Made by a program: the position numbers and the translations under genes. The notes beneath the pieces were generated by a model. That model was not told where the DNA came from. It was given only the letters and a program-made list of their open reading frames with translations, and did not search any database. A DNA stretch of 64,000 nucleotides, taken from NCBI RefSeq assembly GCF_000422085.1, contig NC_021741.1, positions 2,046,001 to 2,110,000 of the forward strand. The letters run 5' to 3'. This DNA comes from Serratia liquefaciens ATCC 27592. Its GTDB lineage: Bacteria; Pseudomonadota; Gammaproteobacteria; Enterobacterales; Enterobacteriaceae. Positions within the stretch are counted from its first letter, which is position 1. Each line of letters opens with the position of its first letter. Below, piece after piece: positions 21,280-30,842 of this stretch.

Positions 21280-22200
21280 ATGTACTACGGTTTCGATATG
21301 GGCGGCACCAAGATTGAGCTGGGCGTGTTCGATGCAGATCTGCAGCGTATCTGGCAAAAAAGGGTGCCGACGCCACGTGAGGATTATCGACAACTGCTGA
21401 CGACGCTGCGCGATCTGACCTTTGAAGCGGATGCGTTTTGTGGCCAGAAAGGCATGGTAGGTATCGGTATTCCCGGCCTGCCCAACGACGATGACGGTAC
21501 GGTTTTCACCGCCAACGTCCCGGCGGCGATGGGCCAGCGCTTGCCGCATGACCTGGCCGAGTTGATTGGCCGTGACGTACGCATCGATAACGACGCCAAC
21601 TGCTTTGCGCTGTCGGAGGCCTGGGACGAGGAGTTTCGTCGCTATCCGACGGTGCTGGGCATTATCCTCGGTACCGGGGTAGGCGGCGGGCTAATCGTCG
21701 ACGGTAAGGTGCTCTCCGGGCGTAACTATATCGCCGGTGAATTTGGTCATTTCCGTCTGCCGGTGGATGCGCTGGAGGTGTTGGGACGTGATATACCTCG
21801 CGTTCCTTGCGGGTGCGGTCATCAGGGTTGCATCGAAAATTACATTTCTGGCCGCGGTTTTGAGTGGATGTACGGCCACTTTTACCAGCAGCACTTGCCT
21901 GCGCAGCAGATCATTGCGCATTATCAGGCAGGTGAGCCGCAGGCGGTGGCTCATGTCGAACGTTTCATGGACGTCCTGGCGATATGCCTGGGCAATCTGC
22001 TGACTATCATCGATCCGCATCTGGTGGTGATTGGCGGTGGCTTGTCGAATTTTGACGCTATTTACCAGGCGTTACCGCAGCGTTTGCCGGCGCATGTGTT
22101 GCGCGTGGCCAAGCTGCCACGAATTGAAAAAGCCCGTTACGGGGACGCCGGTGGCGTACGCGGGGCGGCGTTCCTCAATTTGGTTAACAGGGAAAAGTAA
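21280..22200 (+). CDS. nagK: N-acetyl-D-glucosamine kinase
   Basis: Phosphorylates free N-acetylglucosamine released during cell-wall recycling to GlcNAc-6-phosphate. The 306-aa ROK-family protein begins [17 protein letters not shown] (ATP phosphate loop). It has the catalytic-Asp region [15 protein letters not shown] and a zinc site with cysteines in [14 protein letters not shown]. Length and sequence match E. coli NagK. It lies between lolE and cobB as in E. coli. Confidence 0.96.
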   Translation: MYYGFDMGGTKIELGVFDADLQRIWQKRVPTPREDYRQLLTTLRDLTFEADAFCGQKGMVGIGIPGLPNDDDGTVFTANVPAAMGQRLPHDLAELIGRDVRIDNDANCFALSEAWDEEFRRYPTVLGIILGTGVGGGLIVDGKVLSGRNYIAGEFGHFRLPVDALEVLGRDIPRVPCGCGHQGCIENYISGRGFEWMYGHFYQQHLPAQQIIAHYQAGEPQAVAHVERFMDVLAICLGNLLTIIDPHLVVIGGGLSNFDAIYQALPQRLPAHVLRVAKLPRIEKARYGDAGGVRGAAFLNLVNREK

Positions 22201-22211
22201 GGAGAGAGTTA

Positions 22212-23048
22212 ATGCACACTCGTCATCGGCTGTGTCAGTTTCGCAAGAGTAAGCATGTGCTGCATCAGCGCTTTCGTTCGCGGATTTTTCATCGCGATAC
22301 CATGGCGGCGGCCGAGCTGAAAAAGCCGTTTGTCGTGGTGTTGACCGGCGCCGGGATCTCGGCTGAGTCGGGTATTCGTACCTTCCGGGCGGCGGACGGG
22401 TTGTGGGAAGAGCATCGCGTGGAGGATGTCGCTACGCCGGAAGGTTATCAGCGCGATCCACAGCTGGTACAGGCGTTTTACAATGAACGCCGTCGTCAGC
22501 TGCAATCGCCGGACATTGCACCTAACGCTGCGCATCGTGCCCTGGCGGATCTGGAAGCCTGGTTGGGAGATAACTTCCTGCTGGTAACGCAAAATATCGA
22601 TAACCTGCATGAGCGCGCAGGCAGCTCGCGGGTGTTGCATATGCACGGTGAACTGTTGAAAGTACGCTGCACCAGCTCCGGGCAGGTCTTTGACTGGCCC
22701 GAAGACCTTAGTGTGGACGACCGCTGCCATTGTTGCCAGTTCCCGGCCCCGTTGCGCCCACACGTGGTGTGGTTCGGCGAAATGCCGCTGGGCATGGATG
22801 AAATTTATCAGGCACTGGCCAAGGCCGACTTTTTCGTCGCCATTGGCACCTCGGGCCACGTTTATCCGGCGGCGGGCTTTGTGCATGAAGCGCGGCTGGG
22901 TGGGGCGCATACCATGGAGCTCAACCTGGAGCCCAGCCAGGTGGAAAGTCAGTTTGATGAAAAACACTACGGCCAGGCCAGCGCGGTGGTACCACGTTTT
23001 GTGCACAAATTCCTGGTAGGGAAAGTTGAAAGGGCTGATAGGCCTTAA
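22212..23048 (+). CDS. cobB: NAD-dependent protein deacylase CobB (sirtuin), long form
   Basis: Class III sirtuin removing acetyl and succinyl groups from protein lysines using NAD. Motifs: [14 protein letters not shown] (NAD), [12 protein letters not shown], catalytic His in HMHGEL, a zinc site with CHCC and one upstream Cys, and [11 protein letters not shown]. The 278-aa reading starts at an ATG after GGAGAG, which gives a basic N-terminal extension (RKSKH...RSRIFHRD). Salmonella and E. coli also have such an extended form. The in-frame Met31 before AAAELKKPF could give a short form of 248 aa. It follows nagK by 11 nt. Confidence 0.96.
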   Translation: MHTRHRLCQFRKSKHVLHQRFRSRIFHRDTMAAAELKKPFVVVLTGAGISAESGIRTFRAADGLWEEHRVEDVATPEGYQRDPQLVQAFYNERRRQLQSPDIAPNAAHRALADLEAWLGDNFLLVTQNIDNLHERAGSSRVLHMHGELLKVRCTSSGQVFDWPEDLSVDDRCHCCQFPAPLRPHVVWFGEMPLGMDEIYQALAKADFFVAIGTSGHVYPAAGFVHEARLGGAHTMELNLEPSQVESQFDEKHYGQASAVVPRFVHKFLVGKVERADRP

Positions 23049-23082
23049 CCCCAGGTCAATGCGCTGTCTGACTCGGGTAACT

Positions 23083-23111
23083 GGCCGGCCTTTTGACGCC
23101 GGCCTTTCTTT
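23083..23111 (+). terminator. Rho-independent terminator after cobB
   Basis: Perfect 7-bp stem GGCCGGC / GCCGGCC with an 8-nt loop, then TTTCTTT. It separates cobB from the downstream RpiR regulator gene. Confidence 0.75.
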
Positions 23112-23133
23112 GGTTAAATGAGCAGGGGCGACG

Positions 23134-23847
23134 GTGAATTTCAAGCAGGTATTCAGCCAGGCGGATCTGAGCAAAACGGATCTCACCATCCTCAACGCTA
23201 TCTTCGACAACCCGGACGCCTGCATTGACGAGGGTATCCGTGCGGTTTCCGTTCGTTGCCACAGTTCACCCTCGACCCTGGTGCGGTTGGCGAAAAAGCT
23301 GGGCTTTCGCGGCTATCTGGAACTGGTGTATTTCATCAAGTTCAACCTGGTGATGGCACCGGCTTTTCAGGAGCAGCCGCAGCCGACGGCACCGGCCAGC
23401 TTAAAACAACAGACCCAATTCCTTGATCTGCTCGACAGCGGCAAAATCCTTATCCACGGCAGCGGTTTCTCGCAGCTGGTGGCGCAGTACATGTACAACA
23501 AATTTATGACGCTGGGCATCGACAGCTACCTGTCGCTGTGGCCGGATTTCGAGATCCTCGATCGAGAGATGCGTTTCCGGTTTGATATGGTGATTGTGAT
23601 TTCAAAATCGGGCAACAGCAGCTCGGCGCTGAGTTGGAGCGACGCGGTGAAACGCAATAATACCCGGCTGGCGGCGTTTTGTGGCGACGGAAACAGCCCG
23701 CTGGCGCAGCAGGCCGATATGTCCTTTATTTACGAGGATCGGCAAAAGTACGACCACGATATTTACTATCCCAACCCGTTTTTCGGCCACTGCCTGCTGG
23801 GGTTTGAGAACCTGATCAAAGCCTGGTTTGAACGGCGCAGCCGTTGA
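23134..23847 (+). CDS. RpiR/MurR-family transcriptional regulator
   Basis: A 237-aa regulator with an N-terminal HTH_6 domain (about 1-75; SVRCHSSPSTLVRLAKKLGFRGYLEL) and a C-terminal SIS sugar-phosphate-binding domain (about 95-225; LIHGSGFSQLVAQYMYNKF, VIVISKSGNSSSALSW). It starts at a GTG after AGCAGGGG. Convergent with the GH4 hydrolase and PTS genes, it most likely controls them in response to a sugar phosphate. An inverted repeat upstream of the PTS gene is a candidate target. Confidence 0.88.
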   Translation: MNFKQVFSQADLSKTDLTILNAIFDNPDACIDEGIRAVSVRCHSSPSTLVRLAKKLGFRGYLELVYFIKFNLVMAPAFQEQPQPTAPASLKQQTQFLDLLDSGKILIHGSGFSQLVAQYMYNKFMTLGIDSYLSLWPDFEILDREMRFRFDMVIVISKSGNSSSALSWSDAVKRNNTRLAAFCGDGNSPLAQQADMSFIYEDRQKYDHDIYYPNPFFGHCLLGFENLIKAWFERRSR

Positions 23848-23860
23848 GGCCTGCGCCGTT
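23831..23860. terminator. Hairpin spanning the end of the RpiR gene, convergent with the GH4 gene
   Basis: Perfect 10-bp arms AACGGCGCAG / CTGCGCCGTT with a 10-nt loop that contains the regulator's TGA stop. It is symmetrical between the two convergent genes and could end both transcripts, although T runs are short. Confidence 0.5.
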
Positions 23861-23870
23861 TCAGCCCTGC

Positions 23871-25256
23871 TTAATGCCAATGCTTGGCATACTGGTGATG
23901 AGCCTGCAGGTACTCTTCAACCAGCGTTTTTGCCAGTGAGTAAGAGTTGACCAGCGGGTGCACCATCAGTGCCTTGATGGCCTTCTGACGGTCCCCTTCC
24001 AGAATGGCGGCAACCGCCAGGCGTTCGTACTCTTTGACCTGGGAGATCAGGTTTTTCTGGGTGTCGGGAATATCATTCATTTTTACCGGGTGAATGCCCG
24101 CGTTGCTGAGTTCGCAGCTGATTTCAATCACGTCTTCCGGGTGCAGGAAGTCGAGCGTCCTGTTGTTCTGCATCGACACCACCACGCGTTTTTGCTGGCC
24201 GTTATTTACCGCCTCCAAAATGTCTATCGCCACCCCGGCATAACCGCCGCTGTCAGGCTGTTCGATAAACTGCTGCAGCGTCAGCATCTCACGCTCTTTG
24301 ACTTTACCCTGGCTGGATTCTCGCTGCATGTAGGAGTTTTCCCGCGTCAGATAGTGAGCGAAATAGACGCTGAAAGCCTGATCCAGCTGCGTGGCGATAT
24401 CCAGCCTGGCAAGGTCGGCCAGCATTTGCTGGTTTATCAGCGCAATCTGTTCGCCACGGGTTTCTCCGGCATCGACGATGGCGGCGATCGCCTGTTCCCG
24501 GTAATAGTAGTAATACAGATACTCATTGAGCATCAGGTTATCGGACAGCGCGACCAGCTCTGGCGAGAAATATTTCATGCAGGTATCACGGTACAGGCGT
24601 GGGTCGGCCAGCAGTTGCTCGCTCACCTCCTGGCCATTGACCCGCACATTGCGGAACCATGACAGGTGATTTAGCCCAAAGCAGTCGACGCTAAGCTCGG
24701 ACTCACGACAGCCCAGCAGTTCCGCCAGCTCACGGATAAACTCGCTGGGCGCGTCGCATATGCCGTACACCTTGCGTTTGAAGCCGGATTTGATGATGGC
24801 TTCGGTCACCATGCCGGAGGGGTTGGTAAAGTTGAACAGTACCGCGTCCGGTGATGATACCTGCTCTATGAGCCGACAATATTCCACTATGGCCGGAATA
24901 GAACGCATCGCCATGGCAAAGCCGCCGGCACCGGTGGTTTCTTGCCCCAGAACCTGATGATTGAGTGCGATACGTTCGTCATGAATGCGGCCTTCTTCAC
25001 CGCCGATACGCAGGGTGGTGATGATATAATCGGCTCCGCTCAGCGCCTGATGGGCGTCGCTGCTCAGGCTGAACCTGATGTCGCTGCGGATACGCTCGAA
25101 GACACCCTGTGCGATGGCACCGTAGACCGCCAATTTCTCCCGATCGGTATCCATAAACACCACTTCGGTGACGCCGATGCGGTGGGCGTTATAGGCAATG
25201 GATTTGGCCAGGAACGGTGAGCGTACGCCACCGCCGCCCAGAACGGTTAATTTCAT
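23871..25256 (-). CDS. Glycoside hydrolase family 4, 6-phospho-glucosidase type
   Basis: A 461-aa NAD- and metal-dependent hydrolase predicted to cleave phosphorylated disaccharides after PTS uptake. The N-terminal nucleotide loop is VLGGGGVRSPF. The metal/catalytic segment is GICDAP (Cys167) followed by FGLNHLSW (His197), the usual Cys/His metal pair of GH4. The CDxP form resembles the CDMP signature of 6-phospho-alpha-glucosidases more than the CNxP of beta-type enzymes, but the N-terminus looks unlike GlvA/AglB, so the anomeric specificity is open. It follows the PTS gene by 23 nt and is surely co-transcribed with it. Confidence 0.87.
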   Translation of the reverse strand: MKLTVLGGGGVRSPFLAKSIAYNAHRIGVTEVVFMDTDREKLAVYGAIAQGVFERIRSDIRFSLSSDAHQALSGADYIITTLRIGGEEGRIHDERIALNHQVLGQETTGAGGFAMAMRSIPAIVEYCRLIEQVSSPDAVLFNFTNPSGMVTEAIIKSGFKRKVYGICDAPSEFIRELAELLGCRESELSVDCFGLNHLSWFRNVRVNGQEVSEQLLADPRLYRDTCMKYFSPELVALSDNLMLNEYLYYYYYREQAIAAIVDAGETRGEQIALINQQMLADLARLDIATQLDQAFSVYFAHYLTRENSYMQRESSQGKVKEREMLTLQQFIEQPDSGGYAGVAIDILEAVNNGQQKRVVVSMQNNRTLDFLHPEDVIEISCELSNAGIHPVKMNDIPDTQKNLISQVKEYERLAVAAILEGDRQKAIKALMVHPLVNSYSLAKTLVEEYLQAHHQYAKHWH

Positions 25257-25279
25257 GAATTTTCTCCCAATAAATAAAG

Positions 25280-26839
25280 TTATAATGCTGCTAAATATTT
25301 TTCGACCTGACTCTTCACTTTTCCGACGGTGACACCATAAATCACCTGGACTTCACGCCGGCTTTTCACCACGCCTTTTGCTCCGGTACTTTTTAATGCG
25401 GCCTCATCAATTAATTGCATGTCTTTTAGTTCGACGCGCAATCGGGTGAAGCAGTTGTCGACGGAAATAATGTTTTCTTTGCCACCCAGGGCACGAATAA
25501 TAACCCCGCTTAACTCATTGGGTGTATTTTTGCTGTTCTGATACTCCTGTTTGGAATAGAGCTTGACCCCGTCGTCATCCTCACGGCCCGGCGTTTTTAA
25601 ATTAAGCTTCAGCACCAGGGTTTTGAATACCAGGTAATACACCGCGAACTGCACCAGACCAATCACCACGTACAGCGGCCAGCGGGTGAGGGCGACCGGT
25701 AACGGCAGGTTGTAAACCAGGAATTCGATCAGGCCGCTGGCCCCCCAGGGTCGAACGTCGAACAGGTTACACGCAACTTGCGAAAGTGCGGTGAGCACGG
25801 CGTGTATCACCCACAGTAACGGTGAGATAAACAGGAAGGTGAACTCTATCGGTTCGGTTATGCCTACCAGAATGGAAGTGGTGATGGCCGGGATCAATAT
25901 CGCCTTGGCCAGCACTTTTTTCTCCGGTTTGGCGGTGTGATAGAACGCCAACGCAGCGCCTGACAGACCGAAAATGGTCACCATGCCCTGTTGTGAAAAG
26001 CGCAGTGCCTCGTTCATCAGCGGGGAGATGCTCGGGTCGCGCATATAAGCGAGGAAAATGGCCTGCGAGCCCGACACCGTATGGCCGTCTTGTACAATTG
26101 AACCGCCGATGCTGGTCAACTGAAATGGCGACCAGATAAAATGATGCAGACCGGTGGGGATCAGGAATTTTTCGAAAAAGCCATAGACGAAAACCCCGAG
26201 CGAACCTGAGCTTTTCATAAAGCCGGTCAGGGAAATCAGCCCGTGTGAAATGGCTGGCCAAAGGTAGCTGAAACCGACGGCATACAGCATGATCACCGGC
26301 GTCATGGCGATTAGTACCAGCTTGGAACCGCCATAGACGGAAAGTACACCGTTCAGCTCCACGTTACACAATCTGTTGTGCACCCAGGCGATAGTGACAC
26401 CGAGGATCAGGCCGAGGAAAATGCCCATATCCACCACGGTAAAGCCCAGCAGTTCGGTTTGTCCGGTGCCGTAATATTCCCCATTGATTTTCTGCGCTAT
26501 GTGACCGCTTAATTGCAGATAGGATGAGTTTGCACCCAGGAACATAATAAAGCACATCACGGCAACCAGCGCCGCTTCGCTTTTTTTATCCTTCGCCAGG
26601 CCGTAGGTAATACCGATGCAAAAAATCAGCCCGAGATTACCAAACAGCGGCCAAAAGGTATCACCGATCATTTTGCCGATATGAAATACGCCGGAGTTTT
26701 CATTCACCAGCGTGGCATTGGTGAGAATAGAACTTAATGCCAGAATCAGACCAATTACCGGCAGAAAGAATATTGGCCCCATCATGGCTTTGGAGAAAAT
26801 CTGCAGCTTGCTTAAGATATTATCAATAATATCTTTCAT
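25280..26839 (-). CDS. PTS sugar-specific EIICB component, glucoside/maltose (GlvC/MalX-like) type
   Basis: A 519-aa phosphotransferase permease that imports and phosphorylates a glucoside. The EIIC domain (about 1-420) has around ten hydrophobic segments and the family stretches LIPTGLHHFIWSPF and VGITEPIEFTFLF. The EIIB domain follows a linker, with phosphocysteine Cys463 in SVDNCFTRLRVEL. There is no EIIA domain, so a separate (Crr-type) EIIA must phosphorylate it. I chose the ATG at 26837-26839 because of its AAGGAA ribosome site; the frame is open 30 codons further up without homology. It is the first gene of the operon with the GH4 hydrolase. Confidence 0.88.
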   Translation of the reverse strand: MKDIIDNILSKLQIFSKAMMGPIFFLPVIGLILALSSILTNATLVNENSGVFHIGKMIGDTFWPLFGNLGLIFCIGITYGLAKDKKSEAALVAVMCFIMFLGANSSYLQLSGHIAQKINGEYYGTGQTELLGFTVVDMGIFLGLILGVTIAWVHNRLCNVELNGVLSVYGGSKLVLIAMTPVIMLYAVGFSYLWPAISHGLISLTGFMKSSGSLGVFVYGFFEKFLIPTGLHHFIWSPFQLTSIGGSIVQDGHTVSGSQAIFLAYMRDPSISPLMNEALRFSQQGMVTIFGLSGAALAFYHTAKPEKKVLAKAILIPAITTSILVGITEPIEFTFLFISPLLWVIHAVLTALSQVACNLFDVRPWGASGLIEFLVYNLPLPVALTRWPLYVVIGLVQFAVYYLVFKTLVLKLNLKTPGREDDDGVKLYSKQEYQNSKNTPNELSGVIIRALGGKENIISVDNCFTRLRVELKDMQLIDEAALKSTGAKGVVKSRREVQVIYGVTVGKVKSQVEKYLAAL

Positions 26840-27211
26840 GGCAGTTCCTTTTTTATATTTTAGTGGATAACGACGTTGCTGGTAATACTCCCTGGTATGG
26901 CGAAATAAAAATGATTTTGAATGCGGCAACCCCTGCCTTAAACCAGTTATAGGTGGAATGATTTAGCGATGCAATCAGCCGCCGGAAAAAGGTACCGGTG
27001 GTCAATGACTGGCAACCGGTACCAGGCGTGAAGAGGATCACATAAGGGGGGGAGTGAAAGGTAAGATGGACGGATACCAAGGGAGGAGGCGAAATATCAA
27101 ACACCACAAGAATTAATGATTTCCGTTAAATCTGGTTAAAAATGACCTGTCTCAATATTTGATCTCGATCGGTTCCGCATAATGAAACGCGAAATTCTGA
27201 GGGCGGATACC
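26840..27211. other. Divergent intergenic region between the PTS operon and pepT
   Basis: About 370 nt with no gene seen. It should hold the PTS-operon promoter (minus strand) and the pepT promoter (plus strand). The one clear structure is the perfect inverted repeat at 26991-27023, listed separately. An imperfect FNR-like motif (TTGAT-N4-ATCGG) lies at 27159-27172 close to pepT. Confidence 0.5.
26991..27023. promoter_or_regulatory. Perfect inverted repeat, candidate operator of the phospho-glucoside operon
   Basis: Arms GGTACCGGT and ACCGGTACC (9 bp, each largely self-complementary) are separated by 15 nt, about 150 nt upstream of the PTS start. The centre-to-centre distance of 24 nt could fit a dimeric regulator binding two half sites. 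The RpiR-family protein encoded at the other end of the locus is the obvious candidate, by inference only. Confidence 0.45.
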
Positions 27212-28441
27212 ATGGATAAACTACTTGATCGCTTTTTTAACTACGTCTCATTCGACACGCAATCTAAAGCGAACGTCAAACATGTGCCGAGCACCGACGG
27301 GCAATTGAAGCTGGCGCGTGCGTTGCAGCAGGAAATGATTGAACTGGGGTTTGAACGGGTGTCGCTCAGTGAGCATGGCTGCGTGATGGGCACCTTGCCG
27401 GGGAACGTTACCTGGCCCGTGCCGGCGATAGGCTTTATTGCCCACCTGGATACTTCACCGGATTTTACCGGTAAGCACGTCAACCCGCAGATCGTCGAAA
27501 ATTACCGCGGCGGCGATATTGCCTTGGGCATTGGTGATGAAGTGCTGTCGCCAGTGATGTTCCCGATCCTACACCAAATGTTGGGGCAGACGCTGATCAC
27601 CACCGACGGTAAAACGCTGCTCGGTGCCGATGACAAGGCGGGCATCGCCGAAATCCTGACCGCCATGGTGCGACTGCAGCAGCGCAACATTCCACACGGC
27701 GATATCCGCGTAGCCTTTACACCGGATGAAGAGGTGGGGAAAGGGGCGCGGTTGTTTGACGTGGCGCAGTTCGATGCCGAATGGGCCTATACCGTGGACG
27801 GTGGCGGCGTGGGTGAGTTGGAGTGCGAAAACTTCAACGCAGCATCGGTGACGGTGAAAATTGTCGGTAACAATGTCCACCCGGGCAGCGCCAAAGGAGT
27901 GATGGTGAATGCCTTATCGTTGGCGACGCGTATTCAGCAGGCGTTACCGGTGGATGAAACCCCGGAAACCACCAGCGGCTATCAGGGGTTCTACCACCTC
28001 AGCAGCTTTAAGGGGAGCGTTGAGCGCGCCGAGATGCAGTACATCCTGCGTGATTTTGAGCGTGAGGGTTTTGAGGCACGTAAACGCCGGATGATAGAGG
28101 TCGCTCAACAGGTGGGCAAAGGTCTGCCGCGCGATTGTTATATTGAAGTCACGATTGAAGACAGCTATTACAACATGCGGGAACAGGTGGCAGAGCATCC
28201 ACATGTGATTGCATTGGCACAGCAGGCAATGCGTGATTGTGATATCGAACCGATCATGAAACCGATTCGCGGCGGTACCGACGGCGCTCAGCTGTCGTTT
28301 CGCGGCTTGCCTTGCCCAAATCTGTTCACCGGGGGTTATAACTACCACTGCAAGCATGAGTTTGTGTCGCTGGAAGGGATGGAACAGGCGGTTTCGGTTA
28401 TTATGCGCATCGCCGCGCTGACCGCCGAACGCGCCAAATAA
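27212..28441 (+). CDS. pepT: Peptidase T (tripeptide aminopeptidase)
   Basis: Cytosolic zinc exopeptidase of the M20 family that removes the N-terminal residue of tripeptides. The 409-aa protein matches E. coli PepT end to end. It has the metal/catalytic motifs [24 protein letters not shown] and [10 protein letters not shown], and the C-terminal [12 protein letters not shown] chose the ATG at 27212 because GAGGGCGG precedes it and the homology begins at MDKLLDRF; an ATG ten codons upstream is possible. In E. coli pepT adjoins potABCD; here the neighbour is the PTS operon. Confidence 0.96.
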   Translation: MDKLLDRFFNYVSFDTQSKANVKHVPSTDGQLKLARALQQEMIELGFERVSLSEHGCVMGTLPGNVTWPVPAIGFIAHLDTSPDFTGKHVNPQIVENYRGGDIALGIGDEVLSPVMFPILHQMLGQTLITTDGKTLLGADDKAGIAEILTAMVRLQQRNIPHGDIRVAFTPDEEVGKGARLFDVAQFDAEWAYTVDGGGVGELECENFNAASVTVKIVGNNVHPGSAKGVMVNALSLATRIQQALPVDETPETTSGYQGFYHLSSFKGSVERAEMQYILRDFEREGFEARKRRMIEVAQQVGKGLPRDCYIEVTIEDSYYNMREQVAEHPHVIALAQQAMRDCDIEPIMKPIRGGTDGAQLSFRGLPCPNLFTGGYNYHCKHEFVSLEGMEQAVSVIMRIAALTAERAK

Positions 28442-28526
28442 CCTCGATGAGATTGAGTATAATTGCTTGCCGTAACAATGATTTGCTCCTAGTGTAGGAT
28501 ATATTTCCAGCACAAGGAGCCGTATC

Positions 28527-29618
28527 ATGAGCAGTACCGAGCACCGTATCGATCGCCAGTGTCTTGAGCAGTTTGTGCAGGCTATTTGGCGCCACGCCGG
28601 CAGTACCGAGCAGGAGGCCGCGCGGGTGGCGGATCATCTGGTTCAGGCGAATCTGGCCGGGCACGATTCCCACGGCGTAGGCATGATCCCCAGCTATATG
28701 TCGTCATTGGCTCAGGGGCATTTGCAGCTTAACGTTCATGCCAAAGTGGTACGCGATGCCGGAGCGGTGCTGACGGTGGACGGCGGACAGGGTTTTGGCC
28801 AGGTCGTCGCCTGTGAGGCGATGGAAAAAGGCATAGAGCGCGCCCGGCAGTTGGGGCTGGCTGCGGTGGCGTTGCACAACTCACATCACATTGGCCGCAT
28901 TGGCCACTGGGCCGAGCAGTGTGCGCGAGCCGGTTTTATCTCTATTCATTTCGTCAATGTGGTGGGCGATCCTATGGTGGCACCGTTCGGCGGCAGTGAC
29001 CGTCGTTTCGGCACCAACCCCTTCTGCGTTATTTTTCCCCGTAAAGATAAAAAACCGTTACTGCTGGATTTTGCTACCAGCGGCATCGCGTTTGGTAAAA
29101 CCCGCGTGGCCTACAACAAAGGTTTGAGCGTCGCGCCGGGTTATCTGATTGACCAACACGGCCAGCCAACGACGGAACCCAAGGTGATGCACGAACAGCC
29201 GTTTGGCTCGTTGCTGCCTTTCGGTGCCCATAAAGGCTATGCGTTAGCCACGTTATGCGAAATCCTCGGCGGTGCGCTGTCCGGTGGCCGCACTACTCAT
29301 GCGGCGACGGTGAAATCCAACAGCGATGCTATTTTCAACTGCATGACCACCATCATCCTCAATCCGGAAGCCTTCGACGCGCCAGAGATGCAAACCGAGG
29401 CCGAGGCCTTTATCGATTGGGTGAAGGCTTCACCGCCAAGTGACGGCCAACCGATTGAAGTGCCGGGTGAGTGGGAAGACGCCAACCGTGAAGCGCGGTT
29501 GCGGCAGGGGATCCCGATAGACGACAACACCTGGCGGCAGATCTGTGCTGCGGCAACCCAGGCGGGCATGCCGGACGCCGAATTGGACGGTTATCAGACC
29601 AGGGCGTTGCGGGCATAA
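28527..29618 (+). CDS. hcxB: Hydroxycarboxylate dehydrogenase B (malate/L-lactate dehydrogenase family)
   Basis: A 363-aa NAD(P)-dependent oxidoreductase of the malate/ureidoglycolate/L-lactate dehydrogenase family, close to E. coli YbiC/HcxB, which reduces 2-oxo acids such as phenylpyruvate or hydroxypyruvate-type substrates. Diagnostic segments are NLAGHDSHGVGMIPSY, ALHNSHHIGRIGHWAEQ and RFGTNPFCVIFPRKD. It starts after AAGGAGCC. It lies 85 nt after pepT in the same direction; in E. coli it is located elsewhere, so this neighbourhood is a rearrangement. A bidirectional terminator follows. Confidence 0.92.
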   Translation: MSSTEHRIDRQCLEQFVQAIWRHAGSTEQEAARVADHLVQANLAGHDSHGVGMIPSYMSSLAQGHLQLNVHAKVVRDAGAVLTVDGGQGFGQVVACEAMEKGIERARQLGLAAVALHNSHHIGRIGHWAEQCARAGFISIHFVNVVGDPMVAPFGGSDRRFGTNPFCVIFPRKDKKPLLLDFATSGIAFGKTRVAYNKGLSVAPGYLIDQHGQPTTEPKVMHEQPFGSLLPFGAHKGYALATLCEILGGALSGGRTTHAATVKSNSDAIFNCMTTIILNPEAFDAPEMQTEAEAFIDWVKASPPSDGQPIEVPGEWEDANREARLRQGIPIDDNTWRQICAAATQAGMPDAELDGYQTRALRA

Positions 29619-29622
29619 AAAA

Positions 29623-29648
29623 AGCCACCCGCCGAAACGCGGGTGGCT
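29623..29648. terminator. Bidirectional terminator between hcxB and roxA
   Basis: Perfect 10-bp stem AGCCACCCGC / GCGGGTGGCT with a 6-nt loop. A run of seven A on the left gives U-rich RNA for the minus-strand roxA transcript. It lies between two convergent genes. Confidence 0.85.
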
Positions 29649-29669
29649 CTGGTCGCTAAAGGCCATGCC

Positions 29670-30791
29670 TCAGTCTTTGAAGTACCAGTAACCGCTGTTG
29701 ACCAACGAGGTCAGCAGTGCCAGGAACGAAGGATCTTCGATTGCGTCGCCCAGCATGGCGGCATCCACGCTGAAATTCTGGCACATCGCATCGGCAGCCT
29801 GCTGATGCTCGGTATCCATCAGTTCACCGTTAGCAAAGCACTGGTCGCCAATGCGCAGTACGCGCAGGCCACCCAGGCGCTGCAAAGGCTCGCCCTGTTG
29901 CAGCAGTTCGTAGATTTCACCGGCCTGATAAGGCGGCTCTGGCGGCGCAGCATCCAGCTCATGACGGGTCTGGGAGATAAACTCGCCGAACCACTGCTGG
30001 AAGTGTTCAGGTTGCTGAACCAAATCCACCATCATCTGGCGCAGCGCATCGACTTCCTGCGGCAACACTTCCGCTGGATGCTCACGCAACTGAATATCCG
30101 GGTCGCTGTAGCGCTTACTGCCCAGTTCGCGGGCCAGCACGTAGTCGGCAAAGCCACTGACCAACTCGCGGCCGTTCGGGGCGCGGAAACCTACCGAGTA
30201 ATTCAGCGCATTTTCCAGCGCGTAGCCTTCATGCGGGAAGCCCGGTGGGATATACAGAATATCGCCCGGTTCCATTTCTTCATCGATGATGGCGTCGAAA
30301 GGCTCAACCTGCAGCAGGTCCGGGTGCGGGCAGTGCTGTTTCATCGGCACTTTTTCACCCACGCGCCAGCGACGGCGGCCGGTACCCTGAATGATAAAGA
30401 CGTCATACTGATCGAGGTGCGGGCCAACGCCGCCACCGGGGACCGAGAACGAGATCATCAGATCGTCCATCCGCCAGTCCGGCAGCTTACGGAACGGGAG
30501 CATCAGCGCACTGGAAGGTTCATGCCAGTGATCCACAGCCTGCACCAGCAGCGACCAGTTGTTTTCGCTCAGGTGATCAAAGCTCTCGAAAGGGCCGTGC
30601 GCAACCTGCCAGCGACCGTCCTGGTGGCTGACCAGACGGCTGTCCACTTCGTTCTCCATCGCCAGTCCGGCCAGCTCATCCGGGGAGATCGGATCGATAA
30701 AGTTTTTGAAGCCGCGCTTCAGAATAACCGGACGCTTTTGCCAATAGCGCTGCAAAAAGTCGTTCCAGTCCAGATCTAATTGATAATCCAT
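29670..30791 (-). CDS. roxA: Ribosomal protein uL16 arginine 3-hydroxylase (JmjC type)
   Basis: Iron- and 2-oxoglutarate-dependent oxygenase that hydroxylates an arginine of ribosomal protein L16. The 373-aa product matches E. coli YcfD/RoxA. The iron ligands are His125 and Asp127 in GPHLDQYD and His187 in GFPHEGYALEN; the winged-helix C-terminal domain follows. It is downstream of phoPQ on the same strand, as in E. coli, with an 84-nt gap that holds a hairpin. Confidence 0.96.
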   Translation of the reverse strand: MDYQLDLDWNDFLQRYWQKRPVILKRGFKNFIDPISPDELAGLAMENEVDSRLVSHQDGRWQVAHGPFESFDHLSENNWSLLVQAVDHWHEPSSALMLPFRKLPDWRMDDLMISFSVPGGGVGPHLDQYDVFIIQGTGRRRWRVGEKVPMKQHCPHPDLLQVEPFDAIIDEEMEPGDILYIPPGFPHEGYALENALNYSVGFRAPNGRELVSGFADYVLARELGSKRYSDPDIQLREHPAEVLPQEVDALRQMMVDLVQQPEHFQQWFGEFISQTRHELDAAPPEPPYQAGEIYELLQQGEPLQRLGGLRVLRIGDQCFANGELMDTEHQQAADAMCQNFSVDAAMLGDAIEDPSFLALLTSLVNSGYWYFKD

Positions 30792-30842
30792 GTTCTATTC
30801 CAGGATAGAGGAGTGAGCCTGAGTGCGATTATAACGGAAGTT

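Noticed and set aside
27159..27172. FNR-like motif TTGAT-N4-ATCGG upstream of pepT
   Set aside because: Two of five bases in the second half differ, and the site lies only about 46 nt from the pepT ATG, leaving no room for an FNR-activated promoter with a ribosome site. pepT of Salmonella is FNR-controlled, so the true site may be elsewhere.
29643..30779. 378-codon plus-strand frame opposite roxA
   Set aside because: The minus strand carries a complete RoxA with its iron ligands; the opposite frame is a codon-bias shadow without a recognisable product.
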